Origin: Syntrophomonadaceae bacterium
Lineage (GTDB): Bacteria > Bacillota > Dethiobacteria > DTU022
DNA: 7,684 nucleotides
Assembly: GCA_007136055.1 (NCBI GenBank)
Contig: SLHT01000061.1
Span: forward strand, 1-7,684
Reading direction: 5' to 3'
A model generated the notes under the pieces. The model saw only the letters and a program-made list of their open reading frames with translations, was not told where the DNA came from and searched no databases. The position numbers and the translations under genes are program-made. Positions 1 through 7,099 of this stretch are shown one piece after another; the first letter of the stretch is position 1; the number at the start of each line of letters is the position of its first letter.

Positions 1-80
1 CCTTTTTCTTTTTCACTCAGGGTTGCTCTTACTTCCGTTACTTTTTTGCAATCCCGGCAGAGATACTCATAGACAGGCAT
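1..80 (-). CDS. FmdB-family zinc-ribbon protein, N-terminal part (cut by window edge)
   Basis: The reverse strand reads from an ATG at 80 with 26 complete codons, beginning MPVYEYLCRDCKK. This is the usual opening of the FmdB family of small putative regulatory proteins: a short MP-(I/V)-YEY strand followed by a CxxC half of a zinc ribbon (Cys8 and Cys11). The second zinc half and the C-terminus lie outside the window. A strong Shine-Dalgarno sequence (AGGAGGG on the minus strand, 90-96) lies nine bases upstream of the ATG and fixes the start. The gene is divergent from the flavoprotein operon. FmdB itself was described beside amide-metabolism genes, but most members have no proven function, so no specific role is claimed. 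The family call rests on few residues, but they are characteristic. Confidence 0.8.
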   Translation of the reverse strand, partial: MPVYEYLCRDCKKVTEVRATLSEKEK

Positions 81-320
81 TGCGTTAACCCTCCTAAAAT
101 TTAGTTTTGAAAATGACCCCTTCAGTAAACCCTGTTATACCTGAGAATGTGCTGTGGTGGGTATACTGGCAATTATTATCTCAGTTACTATTTCAACATC
201 TTCTTAGAAAATCCTTCTGCTCCGTCCGACTTTCTATAATAATTGTAGAAGCATCAATTTTTATAAGCAGCAGCAAATAAAACATACGGATTGCGGTTGG
301 AAACCAGTTATACTGAAGGA

Positions 321-349
321 TTTATAACACAAAAAGGCGAAAATATAAT
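321..349 (+). promoter_or_regulatory. Candidate sigma-A promoter for the flavoprotein / Fe-S operon
   Basis: A perfect -10 box TATAAT (344-349) is preceded after 17 bp by TTTATA (321-326), which matches 4 of 6 bases of TTGACA. Transcription would begin near 356, giving a leader of about 45 bases that ends in the AAAGGAGG ribosome site at 385-392. Another TATAAT at 235-240 has no acceptable -35 box. The rest of 81-400, the divergent space to the FmdB-like gene, is AT-rich and shows no gene. This is a motif match only. Confidence 0.4.
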
Positions 350-400
350 AGCTAAACCCTTTCTTGGTATTATGAAATTCGGTGAAAGGAGGCTGGCAGA

Positions 401-1864
401 ATGGCTGAACCGATCAGAACAACTTTACAGGAAGGCTCTGTGAAGCAGGCAGTAATAGATCAATATGCGGATGATGTTTCCCCTATTATCGGGGTTGATA
501 ATGTATCGTCAAACCATATCGATCTTTTATCTACCTGCCGTGATTACTGGCCGGTAAACAGTATCTGGATGCTGGAAGGAGCAGTTCCTGCCCTGCCGCA
601 GCTGGTAATCTGGCCGCAGACAACTGAAGAAGTTTCCCGGGTGCTGGCCCTGGCCCATGAACGAAGGATTCCCGTAGTTCCCTATGGTGAGGGTTCGGGC
701 GCTTTAGGCGGTGTAGTTCCGCTCAGGGGAGGCATTATGGTTGACCTCAAGCGGATGAACCGGATCCGCAATTTGGACCAGGAAAACCTTCTTGTTACAG
801 TGGAGTGCGGGCTAAACGGCGCCATCTATGAAGAACAGCTCAACCGGTCAGGATACACCGGCGGGCATTTTCCGCAGTCTCTGCGCTGCTCTACCGTCGG
901 CGGCTGGCTGGCCTGCCGCGCTGCCGGGCAGTTTTCCACCCGTTACGGAAAAATTGAAGATATGGCGGTTTCCACCGAAGCGGTATTAGCCGATGGCACA
1001 ATTTTCAGGGGGCGCAGCGTCCCGCGCACCTCAACCGGTCCCCGCGTGGACCAGTTTTTCATCGGATCGGAAGGGACTTTAGGGATAATCACCGCGGCAA
1101 CCCTGCGTATCTGGCCCCTGCCCGAAAAGCGTCACCTGGCTTCATATACTTTTGATCAGCTGGCAGATGGTTTAGAAGCGATCCGCCTTTTCATGCGGGC
1201 CGGGGCCCGTCCGGCAGTAGTCCGCCTCTACGATGGTCAGGAAACGGGCAACCACTTCCCTGAATTGGGTGATCAGCGCAGTGTTCTTATCTTACTGATC
1301 GAAGGAGCGGCAAAGATTGTCCATGCGGAAGCGGAAGTTATCGAACAATATGTTTTAGACCACGGCGCAGTGGATACCGGCCCGGAGCATGTCGAACACT
1401 GGCTTGAAACACGGTTCAATATCAGCGCGGCCTCACGCCTGCTGCAAAAAGGAGCCGTTCTCGATACAATTGAAGTGACTACGAACTGGCACAATGCTCA
1501 CTCCACCTACCTGGCCATGCAGGAAGCTTTAAATGGTGTAGAAGGGACCATGCTCGCCTCCGGGCACTGGTCGCATGTTTACCCGGAAGGAGCGGCGCTC
1601 TACATAACGGTTGTCGGTTTTCCCGGTGACGATAAAATTACTTACTATAAGAAGTTCTGGCAGGCAGCCATGGCCGCCTGTCTTGCTGAAGGCGCTGCTA
1701 TTTCACACCACCATGGTATCGGTTTGCACCGCGGGCAATGGATGGGTGCAGAACACGGGCAGGGCCTGGAGGTTCTCAGGCGCATCAAAAATGCCCTGGA
1801 CCCCCAGGGGATCATGAACCCCGGGAAACTTGGCCTCCGGGAGGTGAGCAAATGGGAGAAGTAA
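401..1864 (+). CDS. FAD-linked oxidoreductase, AGPS-like (type-4 FAD-binding family)
   Basis: A 487-residue flavoprotein of the VAO/type-4 FAD-binding family. Residues about 65-240 form the FAD-binding domain: the pyrophosphate loop is at 95-111 (YGEGSGALGG, then PLRGG), STVGGW at 164-169, and GSEGTLGIIT at 223-232. Several stretches resemble alkyldihydroxyacetonephosphate synthase: GYTGGH followed by STVGGW, PRTSTGP at 209-215, RLYD near 275, and a triple histidine at 436-438 (SHHHGIG) followed by RGQW. The C-terminal metal-binding GHxGDGNxH signature of lactate and glycolate dehydrogenases is replaced by GHWSHVYPEG at 388-397. The product ends in the family's usual DPQGIMNPGKL. AAAGGAGG at 385-392, eight bases before the ATG, supports the start. 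The downstream gene overlaps by 13 bases and encodes an Fe-S partner, which implies substrate oxidation with electrons passed on. The substrate is unknown: a hydroxy acid or a glycerol-phosphate-like compound are both possible. It is probably cytoplasmic, since no signal peptide or membrane segment is visible. Confidence 0.88.
   Translation: MAEPIRTTLQEGSVKQAVIDQYADDVSPIIGVDNVSSNHIDLLSTCRDYWPVNSIWMLEGAVPALPQLVIWPQTTEEVSRVLALAHERRIPVVPYGEGSGALGGVVPLRGGIMVDLKRMNRIRNLDQENLLVTVECGLNGAIYEEQLNRSGYTGGHFPQSLRCSTVGGWLACRAAGQFSTRYGKIEDMAVSTEAVLADGTIFRGRSVPRTSTGPRVDQFFIGSEGTLGIITAATLRIWPLPEKRHLASYTFDQLADGLEAIRLFMRAGARPAVVRLYDGQETGNHFPELGDQRSVLILLIEGAAKIVHAEAEVIEQYVLDHGAVDTGPEHVEHWLETRFNISAASRLLQKGAVLDTIEVTTNWHNAHSTYLAMQEALNGVEGTMLASGHWSHVYPEGAALYITVVGFPGDDKITYYKKFWQAAMAACLAEGAAISHHHGIGLHRGQWMGAEHGQGLEVLRRIKNALDPQGIMNPGKLGLREVSKWEK
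1839..1844 (+). promoter_or_regulatory. Ribosome binding site that decides the start of the Fe-S subunit
   Basis: GGGAGG at 1839-1844 lies seven bases before the ATG at 1852, inside the 3' end of the flavoprotein gene. A second in-frame ATG at 1867 has only a weaker GGGAGAAG (1854-1861) in front of it. The better site and spacing favour 1852, which gives a 13-base overlap typical of translational coupling. Confidence 0.6.
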
Positions 1865-2928
1865 ATATGGAAGAACTGCTCAATTGTGCGCTCTGCCCTA
1901 ACATTTGCCGCTGTGAATGCCCTGTATTACAGGTGTCAGGACGGGAAGCAGTGGCCCCGTCCGGCAAGGCCAGGCTGGCGGCCATGCTGCAGCAAAACCA
2001 GTTGAACTGGGATGAACAGGTCCTTGAGGCTGTTTCCAATTGTCTCGGCTGCCGGGGGTGTACCATTTACTGTCCCTTTGCAGAGTTGTCCCTGTGCGAT
2101 GAACTGCTTAATACCCGCCTGACGGCACGAGCAAGCGGGGTTAAACTGGCTGTCACCGATCCCTACATTTCCAACCTGAGAAGCTATGGCAGCCCTTACG
2201 GGCAGAAAAACTGGTCCTCGGCTGCTGGTGAAAAGGGGGCGGAAGTTCTTTACTTTGCCGGGTGCACATCGCAGGCCAATCATCCTTCCGCAGTTGAATC
2301 CGCCCGCAATCTATTGGATAAAGCCGGGCTGTCCTTCCAGATGATCGAGGAGGACTGCTGCGGTTATCCGGCAGAAGTGTGGGGCGATCAAGAACTGGCC
2401 CGACAGCTTGCTGCGGAAAATAGGCGCAAGATTATTGAAAGCGGGGCTTCAACCCTGGTCACAAATTGTCCCGAATGTTGGCTGACTTTTACTAATCGTT
2501 ATCCGCTTTGGGGGGAAGAGCTGCCTTTGGAAGTGATTGACGGCCCCACTTACTTTTTAAAATTAATGAAAAACGGATACCTGAAACCGGGAAAAAGCAA
2601 GTTTAAAAAGGTCAGCTATCACGATCCATGTATCTGGGCCAGGGCGGCAAAAAAAGTAGATCAACCGCGGGAAATTTTAAGCTTAATTCCCGGCCTGAGT
2701 GTTGAAGAGCCATTATCTTACGGCGAATGCACGCGCTGCTGCGGTGGTGGAAGCATGTTTCAGCTTTCTTTTCCTGAAAAAGCGGCCGCTGTTGCCAAAC
2801 GCCGGCTGGGTGAATTCCCGGATCAGGCCACCATCTTAACAGCCTGTCCCTTTTGCAGAGAAGGTTTGCTGCAGGAGGGAAGGCAGGTGTTCGAGCTAAT
2901 CGAACTGCTGGACAGTGTCTGTGAATGA
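1852..2928 (+). CDS. (Fe-S)-binding electron-transfer subunit with two CCG domains (GlcF/LutA-like)
   Basis: A 358-residue iron-sulfur protein that likely takes electrons from the preceding flavoprotein. The N-terminal ferredoxin-like part has cysteines 12, 15, 19, 21 and 23 (CxxCxxxCxCxCP, a slightly irregular cluster motif) and a regular [4Fe-4S] motif at C64, C67, C70 and C74 followed by Pro. Two cysteine-rich CCG domains follow. The first has C138, CCG at 169-171 and C206/C209. The second has C260, CCG at 296-298 and C332/C335. This arrangement is that of glycolate oxidase GlcF and related heterodisulfide-reductase-type subunits. Members are often near 400 residues, so this is a compact version. 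No membrane segment is present, so any link to quinones would need another subunit. The electron acceptor is not identifiable from the window. An alternative start at Met6 (1867) would remove five residues without touching a motif. It overlaps the upstream gene and is presumably cotranscribed with it. Confidence 0.88.
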   Translation: MGEVNMEELLNCALCPNICRCECPVLQVSGREAVAPSGKARLAAMLQQNQLNWDEQVLEAVSNCLGCRGCTIYCPFAELSLCDELLNTRLTARASGVKLAVTDPYISNLRSYGSPYGQKNWSSAAGEKGAEVLYFAGCTSQANHPSAVESARNLLDKAGLSFQMIEEDCCGYPAEVWGDQELARQLAAENRRKIIESGASTLVTNCPECWLTFTNRYPLWGEELPLEVIDGPTYFLKLMKNGYLKPGKSKFKKVSYHDPCIWARAAKKVDQPREILSLIPGLSVEEPLSYGECTRCCGGGSMFQLSFPEKAAAVAKRRLGEFPDQATILTACPFCREGLLQEGRQVFELIELLDSVCE

Positions 2929-2987
2929 TTGCGAAAATATAAAACCAGTAGGTCAGCAAAGAATACCTGGCCCCGGGTGTTTACTTA

Positions 2988-4130
2988 TCAGGGCCGGGTG
3001 TTTTGGCTGGAAGAGGAGATGAAAACCCCCAGGGCCTGCAGCTCCCGATCGGAACGGTGGACTGTTTTCGGCTTCAGCGCTTCCTCAAAGGAGGCTTCCT
3101 CGATTTCAAGGCCGTTTATGCCGACCATTACCCCCGACCGTTTTTCGCCCAGCAGGATATCAGCAGTTTTAATGCCGAACCTGATGCCCAAAATTATGTC
3201 GTCCGCCGCCGGAGCCAGGCCGCGCAGGGTAAAGCCTAAGTCTGTAGTGCGCACTTCCTCGATTTTTTTAAGGCCCAGCTCTATGCGCAGCACCCTTCGC
3301 AGAATCTGGGAAATACCGCCCAGCTTGGGATTGCCGAAAGCATCGATTTCGGGCGTTTCCTCCATTAGGGCGCGGACTACGTCGCTTTTCTTCCGGGCTT
3401 TAACGATTACCGGGTCGTCATAGGAAATACTGGTCCCTTCGGCAATTACAATATTGGCGCAGCGGCATTCTTCATAAATGCGGCCCACCTCGGCGCAAAA
3501 TCCGGCTAATTCAACCGGTTTTTCCGGTATGGTGATCAAATCCGCTCCTGAAGCGACGCCTATTTCCAGGGCCAGCCAGCCGGCATGCCTGCCCATTACT
3601 TCGACCAGGGAAATGCGGCGGTGAGCCCGGGCTGAATCGGCCGTGCTCCTGGCGGCCTGGGCCCCGAAAGAAATGGCGGTGCGAAAACCCAGCATAACAT
3701 CGGTGCCCGAAACATCATTGTCGATGCTTTTTGGGGCCATTACAGTGGGGAATCCTCTTTCTTCAAGGCGCAGGGCAGAAAGAATGGTGTCATTTCCGCC
3801 TGTGCCCAGGACGCCGTCTATTCCTAAATGCTTGAGGTTTTTGAGCATTTTTTCAGGGTACCCTTTTGCTATATTATCTTCGGTAAAGGGATTAAAACGT
3901 GAAGATTCCAGGATCGTGCTCGACCGGTTTTCAAGCCCAACAACACTTTCAGTGTCCAGGGGCAGCAGGTACTTTTCGGGATCATCAGCAGCAAGGCCGG
4001 CGAAAGCGTTCCTGACCCCGACAAAACTGGCCCCGTATTCACGGTTGCCTCTTCTTACTGCCGAGGCAAGAAATGCATTTATTCCGGGGCAGTCGCCCCC
4101 GCCTGTGATTAAAGCGATTTTACGGGACAT
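2988..4130 (-). CDS. 6-phosphofructokinase, probably pyrophosphate-dependent
   Basis: A complete 380-residue phosphofructokinase that phosphorylates fructose 6-phosphate in glycolysis; PPi-using members also run in reverse. Visible motifs in order: GGGDCPGIN at 10-18 (donor phosphate loop), GGNDT at 111-115, PKSIDND at 133-139 with catalytic Asp137, an HRR segment at 170-172, MGRHAG at 179-184 (fructose 6-phosphate binding) and IPE at 201-203. ATP-type enzymes usually read GGDGS and PGTIDND. Here the Gly equivalent to E. coli Gly104 is Asp114 and the PG glycine is Lys134, both hallmarks of PPi-PFKs. Unusually, the Asp equivalent to Asp103, which helps bind magnesium, is Asn113. E. coli PfkA is 320 residues; the extra length here is spread along the protein and a C-terminal tail. 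A TGGAGG ribosome site (4137-4142) lies six bases before the ATG. The gene is convergent with the Fe-S gene and appears monocistronic. The symbol is left empty because donor type is predicted, not known. Confidence 0.93.
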   Translation of the reverse strand: MSRKIALITGGGDCPGINAFLASAVRRGNREYGASFVGVRNAFAGLAADDPEKYLLPLDTESVVGLENRSSTILESSRFNPFTEDNIAKGYPEKMLKNLKHLGIDGVLGTGGNDTILSALRLEERGFPTVMAPKSIDNDVSGTDVMLGFRTAISFGAQAARSTADSARAHRRISLVEVMGRHAGWLALEIGVASGADLITIPEKPVELAGFCAEVGRIYEECRCANIVIAEGTSISYDDPVIVKARKKSDVVRALMEETPEIDAFGNPKLGGISQILRRVLRIELGLKKIEEVRTTDLGFTLRGLAPAADDIILGIRFGIKTADILLGEKRSGVMVGINGLEIEEASFEEALKPKTVHRSDRELQALGVFISSSSQNTRP

Positions 4131-4172
4131 TGTTAACCTCCATCAATGGCATCATATATTAAGTTGCCTTTT

Positions 4173-4181
4173 ATTTTACCA
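4173..4181 (-). promoter_or_regulatory. Candidate extended -10 promoter for the phosphofructokinase gene
   Basis: On the minus strand TGG followed by TAAAAT gives an extended -10 element (TGnTAAAAT, one mismatch to TATAAT). The -35 position is only TCCTTT, a poor match, so activity would rely on the TG extension. The leader before the ATG would be about 35 bases and contains the TGGAGG ribosome site. Confidence 0.35.
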
Positions 4182-4208
4182 TAAGTGAGAAATAAAAAGG
4201 AAAAATTG

Positions 4209-4239
4209 AAAGGGACAATAACATGGATTATTTCCCTTT
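4209..4239 (-). terminator. Strong hairpin upstream of the phosphofructokinase promoter, possible minus-strand terminator
   Basis: AAAGGGA (4209-4215) and AATAA (4217-4221) pair with TTATT (4228-4232) and TCCCTTT (4233-4239). The result is a 12-bp stem with one bulged C at 4216 and a six-base loop. Read on the minus strand, the stem is followed by CAATTTTTCC and further T-rich sequence, as in an intrinsic terminator. The stem is AT-rich in its upper half. It could stop transcripts entering from the decayed transposase region, or be a leftover of a mobile element. No intact minus-strand gene lies directly before it in this window. Confidence 0.4.
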
Positions 4240-4347
4240 GCCTTGCAGGGTGAAGCTCTGAGCCATTTCCGATCTTTGAAAGCACCCATCAACTAAAGCA
4301 TTGAAAGCTGCAGTAAAAAATCGTTACCTCCCCCTGGTGCTTGTAAA

Positions 4348-4614
4348 ATGGGTATTTTGCTACCCGATTTCTATCAGCAACTTGGCATTGATGCTAAAGC
4401 TATCGAAATACATGCCAGGGCGCATAAAGATTAAAAGCTCGCAGATCGCAGAGGAGAAACAGACGCAGGCTTCGAGAAATAAGTGTACCGCTGTAAAGGC
4501 GACGACAGAGCACCCTGGGAGAAAGTAAAGAACTGGTATGGTTACCGGTTGCCCCTAATAACAGCTGTACACAACATTAGCGCATGGTTCGATAATTACT
4601 ATGATCACTTTTAG
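4348..4614 (+). pseudogene. Degenerate IS transposase fragment (DDE type)
   Basis: One plus-strand frame carries recognisable transposase sequence interrupted by in-frame TAA codons at 4432 and 4480, ending at TAG 4612. The segments are LLPDFYQQLGIDAKAIEIHA (from about 4357), then CKGDDRAPWEKVKNWYGYRL (to about 4551). In intact members of this transposase group (IS1182/IS4-like DDE enzymes) these correspond to the LLPDFxxxLxIDGKAI block, whose Asp is the first catalytic acid, and to the WEKVKxWFGYKLHLIVDA block, whose Asp is the second. Here the second block reads LPLITAVHN, so the second catalytic Asp is lost. Both ends of the gene are missing and no third catalytic residue is seen. It is a dead relic, and the exact IS family is uncertain. 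The remaining sequence in 4240-4347 and 4615-4800 shows no gene. Confidence 0.7.
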
Positions 4615-4805
4615 ACCAGATGTGGACCCATTATGAGTAATTATTACCTGAGGGTTGAAACTGTGAGACAGTCTGAGGTCCCCCTGTCCTGGTAATTCAA
4701 GGCGCAATAAATAGCTTTAATATGTTATAACCCGACTTTTACAGTTTATAAAAGTGAAAGCCCCAGCTTTGTAGAAACCCCGGACATTCTTTAACACCCC
4801 TCGAA

Positions 4806-4814
4806 TGTTATAAT
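4806..4814 (+). promoter_or_regulatory. topB: Extended -10 promoter for topB
   Basis: TGTTATAAT (TG at 4806-4807, perfect TATAAT at 4809-4814) forms a consensus extended -10 element 40 bases before the topB ATG. No good -35 box sits at 17 bp, which extended -10 promoters tolerate. A similar TGTTATAAC lies at 4723-4731 and may be a second, weaker site. The ribosome site is GAAAGGAT at 4838-4845. Confidence 0.55.
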
Positions 4815-4854
4815 AGGGTTTGAATATAAAAAGCAAAGAAAGGATACTTCAAAT

Positions 4855-7062
4855 ATGGGTAAGACCCTGGTACTGACAGAAAAACCTTCGGTGGGCAAAG
4901 ACTTAGCAAGGGTTTTGGGTTGCCGAAACAAGCAAAATGGATCCTTTGAAAATGAACGCTACATCGTGACCTGGGCCCTGGGACACTTGGTAACGCTTGC
5001 CGATCCCGAAGCCTACGATGAAAAATATAAAGCCTGGCGCTTAGAGCACCTGCCAATTCTGCCTAACCCCTTCAAGCTTACAGTGATTAAGGGATCTGGA
5101 AAGCAGTTTGGAATAGTTAAGAAATTAATGCACAGCGGGACAGTAAAAGAGATCGTCATCGCTACAGATGCAGGCCGCGAAGGCGAGCTGGTGGCCAGAT
5201 GGATTATAGAGAAAGCGGGAGTAAAAAAACCGTTGAAGCGCCTGTGGATCTCATCTGTAACAGATAAAGCGATCAAGGAAGGCTTTGCCAGTTTAAGAAG
5301 CGGTAAAGATTATGAAAACCTCTACGCCTCGGCAGAGGCCCGGTCCGAGGCGGACTGGGTCGTGGGCATCAACGCTACAAGAGCACTGACCTGTAAGTTC
5401 AACGCCCAGCTGTCCTGCGGCAGGGTGCAGACCCCCACGGTAGCGATCATAGCGGCCAGGGAAAAGGAGATAAGCAGCTTTGAACCCAAACCATATTTCG
5501 GCATCGCCGCCGAGACAAAGGGTTTTAAGCTTGTATGGCAGGATCATAAAACCGGTCAGAACCGGACCTTTGATCAGGATAAACGCGATCAAATACTGGC
5601 CGCGATTTCCGGTAAAGATGCCCGGGTGGTGGAAGTAAACAAGGCTTACAAAAAAAAATACGCTCCCCGGCTTTACGACCTAACAGAGCTGCAGCGCGAT
5701 GCGAACAGGCTTTTCGATTTTTCAGCCAGGGAAACTTTAGCCATTATGCAGGGGTTGTATGAAAACCACAAGGTTCTCACTTACCCCCGCACCGACTCCC
5801 GTTATCTTTCCAGTGACATGGTCGATACGCTGAAAGACAGGGTCCGGGCCTGCGCCGTGGGTCCGTACCGCGCTATTACAGGGCCCGTTTTAAGAAAACC
5901 GGTCACTGCGAGCAAAGCTTTCGTTGATGACAGCAAGGTATCAGACCACCATGCCATTATCCCCACCGAGGAGCCGGCATCACTGAGTGCATTAAGTCTC
6001 CGCGAAAAGAAAATATACGACCTGGTAGTAAAACGGTTCCTGGCCGTTTTATATCCTCCCTTTGAATATGAACAAACCACGATTAAAGCCACCCTTGGCG
6101 GTGAAACATTCATTGCCCGGGGCAAGATCGTCCTCAAGGAGGGCTGGAAAGAGGTATATGCCAGTGCATACGAAGACGAAGATGAAGACAATGAGGAAGA
6201 TGAGCGCCTGGCAGACCAGACGCTGCCCGAGGTAAACGAGGGTGATCAATTAAAAATCACCGCTCTCAAACAAACCTGGGGCGAGACCAAGCCGCCACCC
6301 CGTTTCAACGAAGGAAGCCTGCTCAAGGCAATGGAAAGCCCGGCCAAATACATGGTCGGTGAAGATAAAGAATTAATCAAAAGCATCGGCAAATCGGGTG
6401 GGCTGGGCACGGTGGCTACCAGGGCTGATGTGATCGAGAAGCTTTTTAACAGCTTTCTCATCGAGCTAAAGGGCAAAGAAATTTATACTACCGCGAAGGG
6501 CAGACAGCTGCTCGAACTGGTGCCAGCGGAACTTAAATCTCCCGCCCTGACAGCAGAGTGGGAGTTAAAATTGGAGGCTATTACCAGGGGTGAACTCCCT
6601 AAGGGAAGCTATGTTGCGGAGATGAAAGATTACGCCAGGGCTGTGGTAAATGAAATTAAGGGAAGCGATAAAACTTTCAAGCATGATAACTTAACCGGCA
6701 ATAGATGCCCGCAGTGTGGCCGGTACCTTCTTGAAGTAAAAGGGAAGAAAGGGAAAATGTTAGTCTGCCAGGACCGGGAATGCGGCCACCGGGACATGGT
6801 GGCGAGAATTACGAATGCCCGCTGCCCCCAGTGCCGCAAGAAGCTGGAGCTGCGAGGCTCGGGAGACGGGCAGATATTTGCTTGCCAGTGCGGCTACCGG
6901 GAAAAACTATCCGCCTTTGAAGCGAGAAAGAAAAAGGAAGGGCAGAAAGTCTCCAAAAAAGAAGTCTCGAAATACATAAGGGAACAAAGTAAGAACGACG
7001 ACCGGCCGATCAACACTGCCCTGGCCGATGCCCTGAAAGGGCTAAAACCCGGGAAAGAGTAA
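4855..7062 (+). CDS. topB: DNA topoisomerase III (type IA)
   Basis: A complete 735-residue type IA topoisomerase, close to the 727 residues of Bacillus subtilis TopB. It relaxes negative supercoils and separates linked DNA through a 5'-phosphotyrosine intermediate, usually with a RecQ-type helicase in recombination or at replication end stages. The TOPRIM domain carries Glu9 (TEKPS) and DAGREGE at 105-111. The middle Asp of the common DxDxE motif is Gly107, as I recall for Firmicute TopB proteins, so this is not a defect. The active-site Tyr310 lies in TYPRTDSRYL. The strand-passage region contains LSCGRVQTPT near 191. An acidic run sits at 440-450. The C-terminus has two zinc ribbons, C618/C621/C638/C643 and C657/C660/C677/C679, and a lysine-rich tail that should bind DNA. 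GAAAGGAT ten bases before the ATG supports the start. It stands alone, flanked by decayed DNA on both sides, but is itself intact. Confidence 0.97.
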   Translation: MGKTLVLTEKPSVGKDLARVLGCRNKQNGSFENERYIVTWALGHLVTLADPEAYDEKYKAWRLEHLPILPNPFKLTVIKGSGKQFGIVKKLMHSGTVKEIVIATDAGREGELVARWIIEKAGVKKPLKRLWISSVTDKAIKEGFASLRSGKDYENLYASAEARSEADWVVGINATRALTCKFNAQLSCGRVQTPTVAIIAAREKEISSFEPKPYFGIAAETKGFKLVWQDHKTGQNRTFDQDKRDQILAAISGKDARVVEVNKAYKKKYAPRLYDLTELQRDANRLFDFSARETLAIMQGLYENHKVLTYPRTDSRYLSSDMVDTLKDRVRACAVGPYRAITGPVLRKPVTASKAFVDDSKVSDHHAIIPTEEPASLSALSLREKKIYDLVVKRFLAVLYPPFEYEQTTIKATLGGETFIARGKIVLKEGWKEVYASAYEDEDEDNEEDERLADQTLPEVNEGDQLKITALKQTWGETKPPPRFNEGSLLKAMESPAKYMVGEDKELIKSIGKSGGLGTVATRADVIEKLFNSFLIELKGKEIYTTAKGRQLLELVPAELKSPALTAEWELKLEAITRGELPKGSYVAEMKDYARAVVNEIKGSDKTFKHDNLTGNRCPQCGRYLLEVKGKKGKMLVCQDRECGHRDMVARITNARCPQCRKKLELRGSGDGQIFACQCGYREKLSAFEARKKKEGQKVSKKEVSKYIREQSKNDDRPINTALADALKGLKPGKE

Positions 7063-7099
7063 GCCAAACAAAGCGTCCGTGCAGCTGAGCAAGGTCGCA

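Noticed and set aside
1738..1851. A longer N-terminus for the Fe-S protein starting at ATG 1738
   Set aside because: The extra 38 residues lie wholly inside the conserved end of the flavoprotein gene, look like an antisense-style Gly/Pro/Arg shadow, and have no ribosome site; GGGAGG before 1852 fits better.
2929..3423. A 164-codon plus-strand open frame beginning directly after the Fe-S gene
   Set aside because: It lies opposite the well-conserved phosphofructokinase gene, is rich in Ser/Arg as antisense frames are, and has no family resemblance.
3643..4188. A 181-codon plus-strand open frame
   Set aside because: It is antisense to the N-terminal half of the phosphofructokinase gene and has no recognisable motif; the PFK motifs on the other strand are clear.
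4301..4528. A 75-codon plus-strand open frame in the pfk-topB gap
   Set aside because: It overlaps the transposase fossil in another frame, has no ribosome site and resembles nothing; the recognisable residues are in the neighbouring frame.
5161..5190. Loss of the second Asp in the TopB TOPRIM DxDxE motif (DAGRE) as a possible inactivating change
   Set aside because: To my knowledge DAGREGE is the normal form in Firmicute TopB proteins, including B. subtilis, and all other catalytic motifs are intact.
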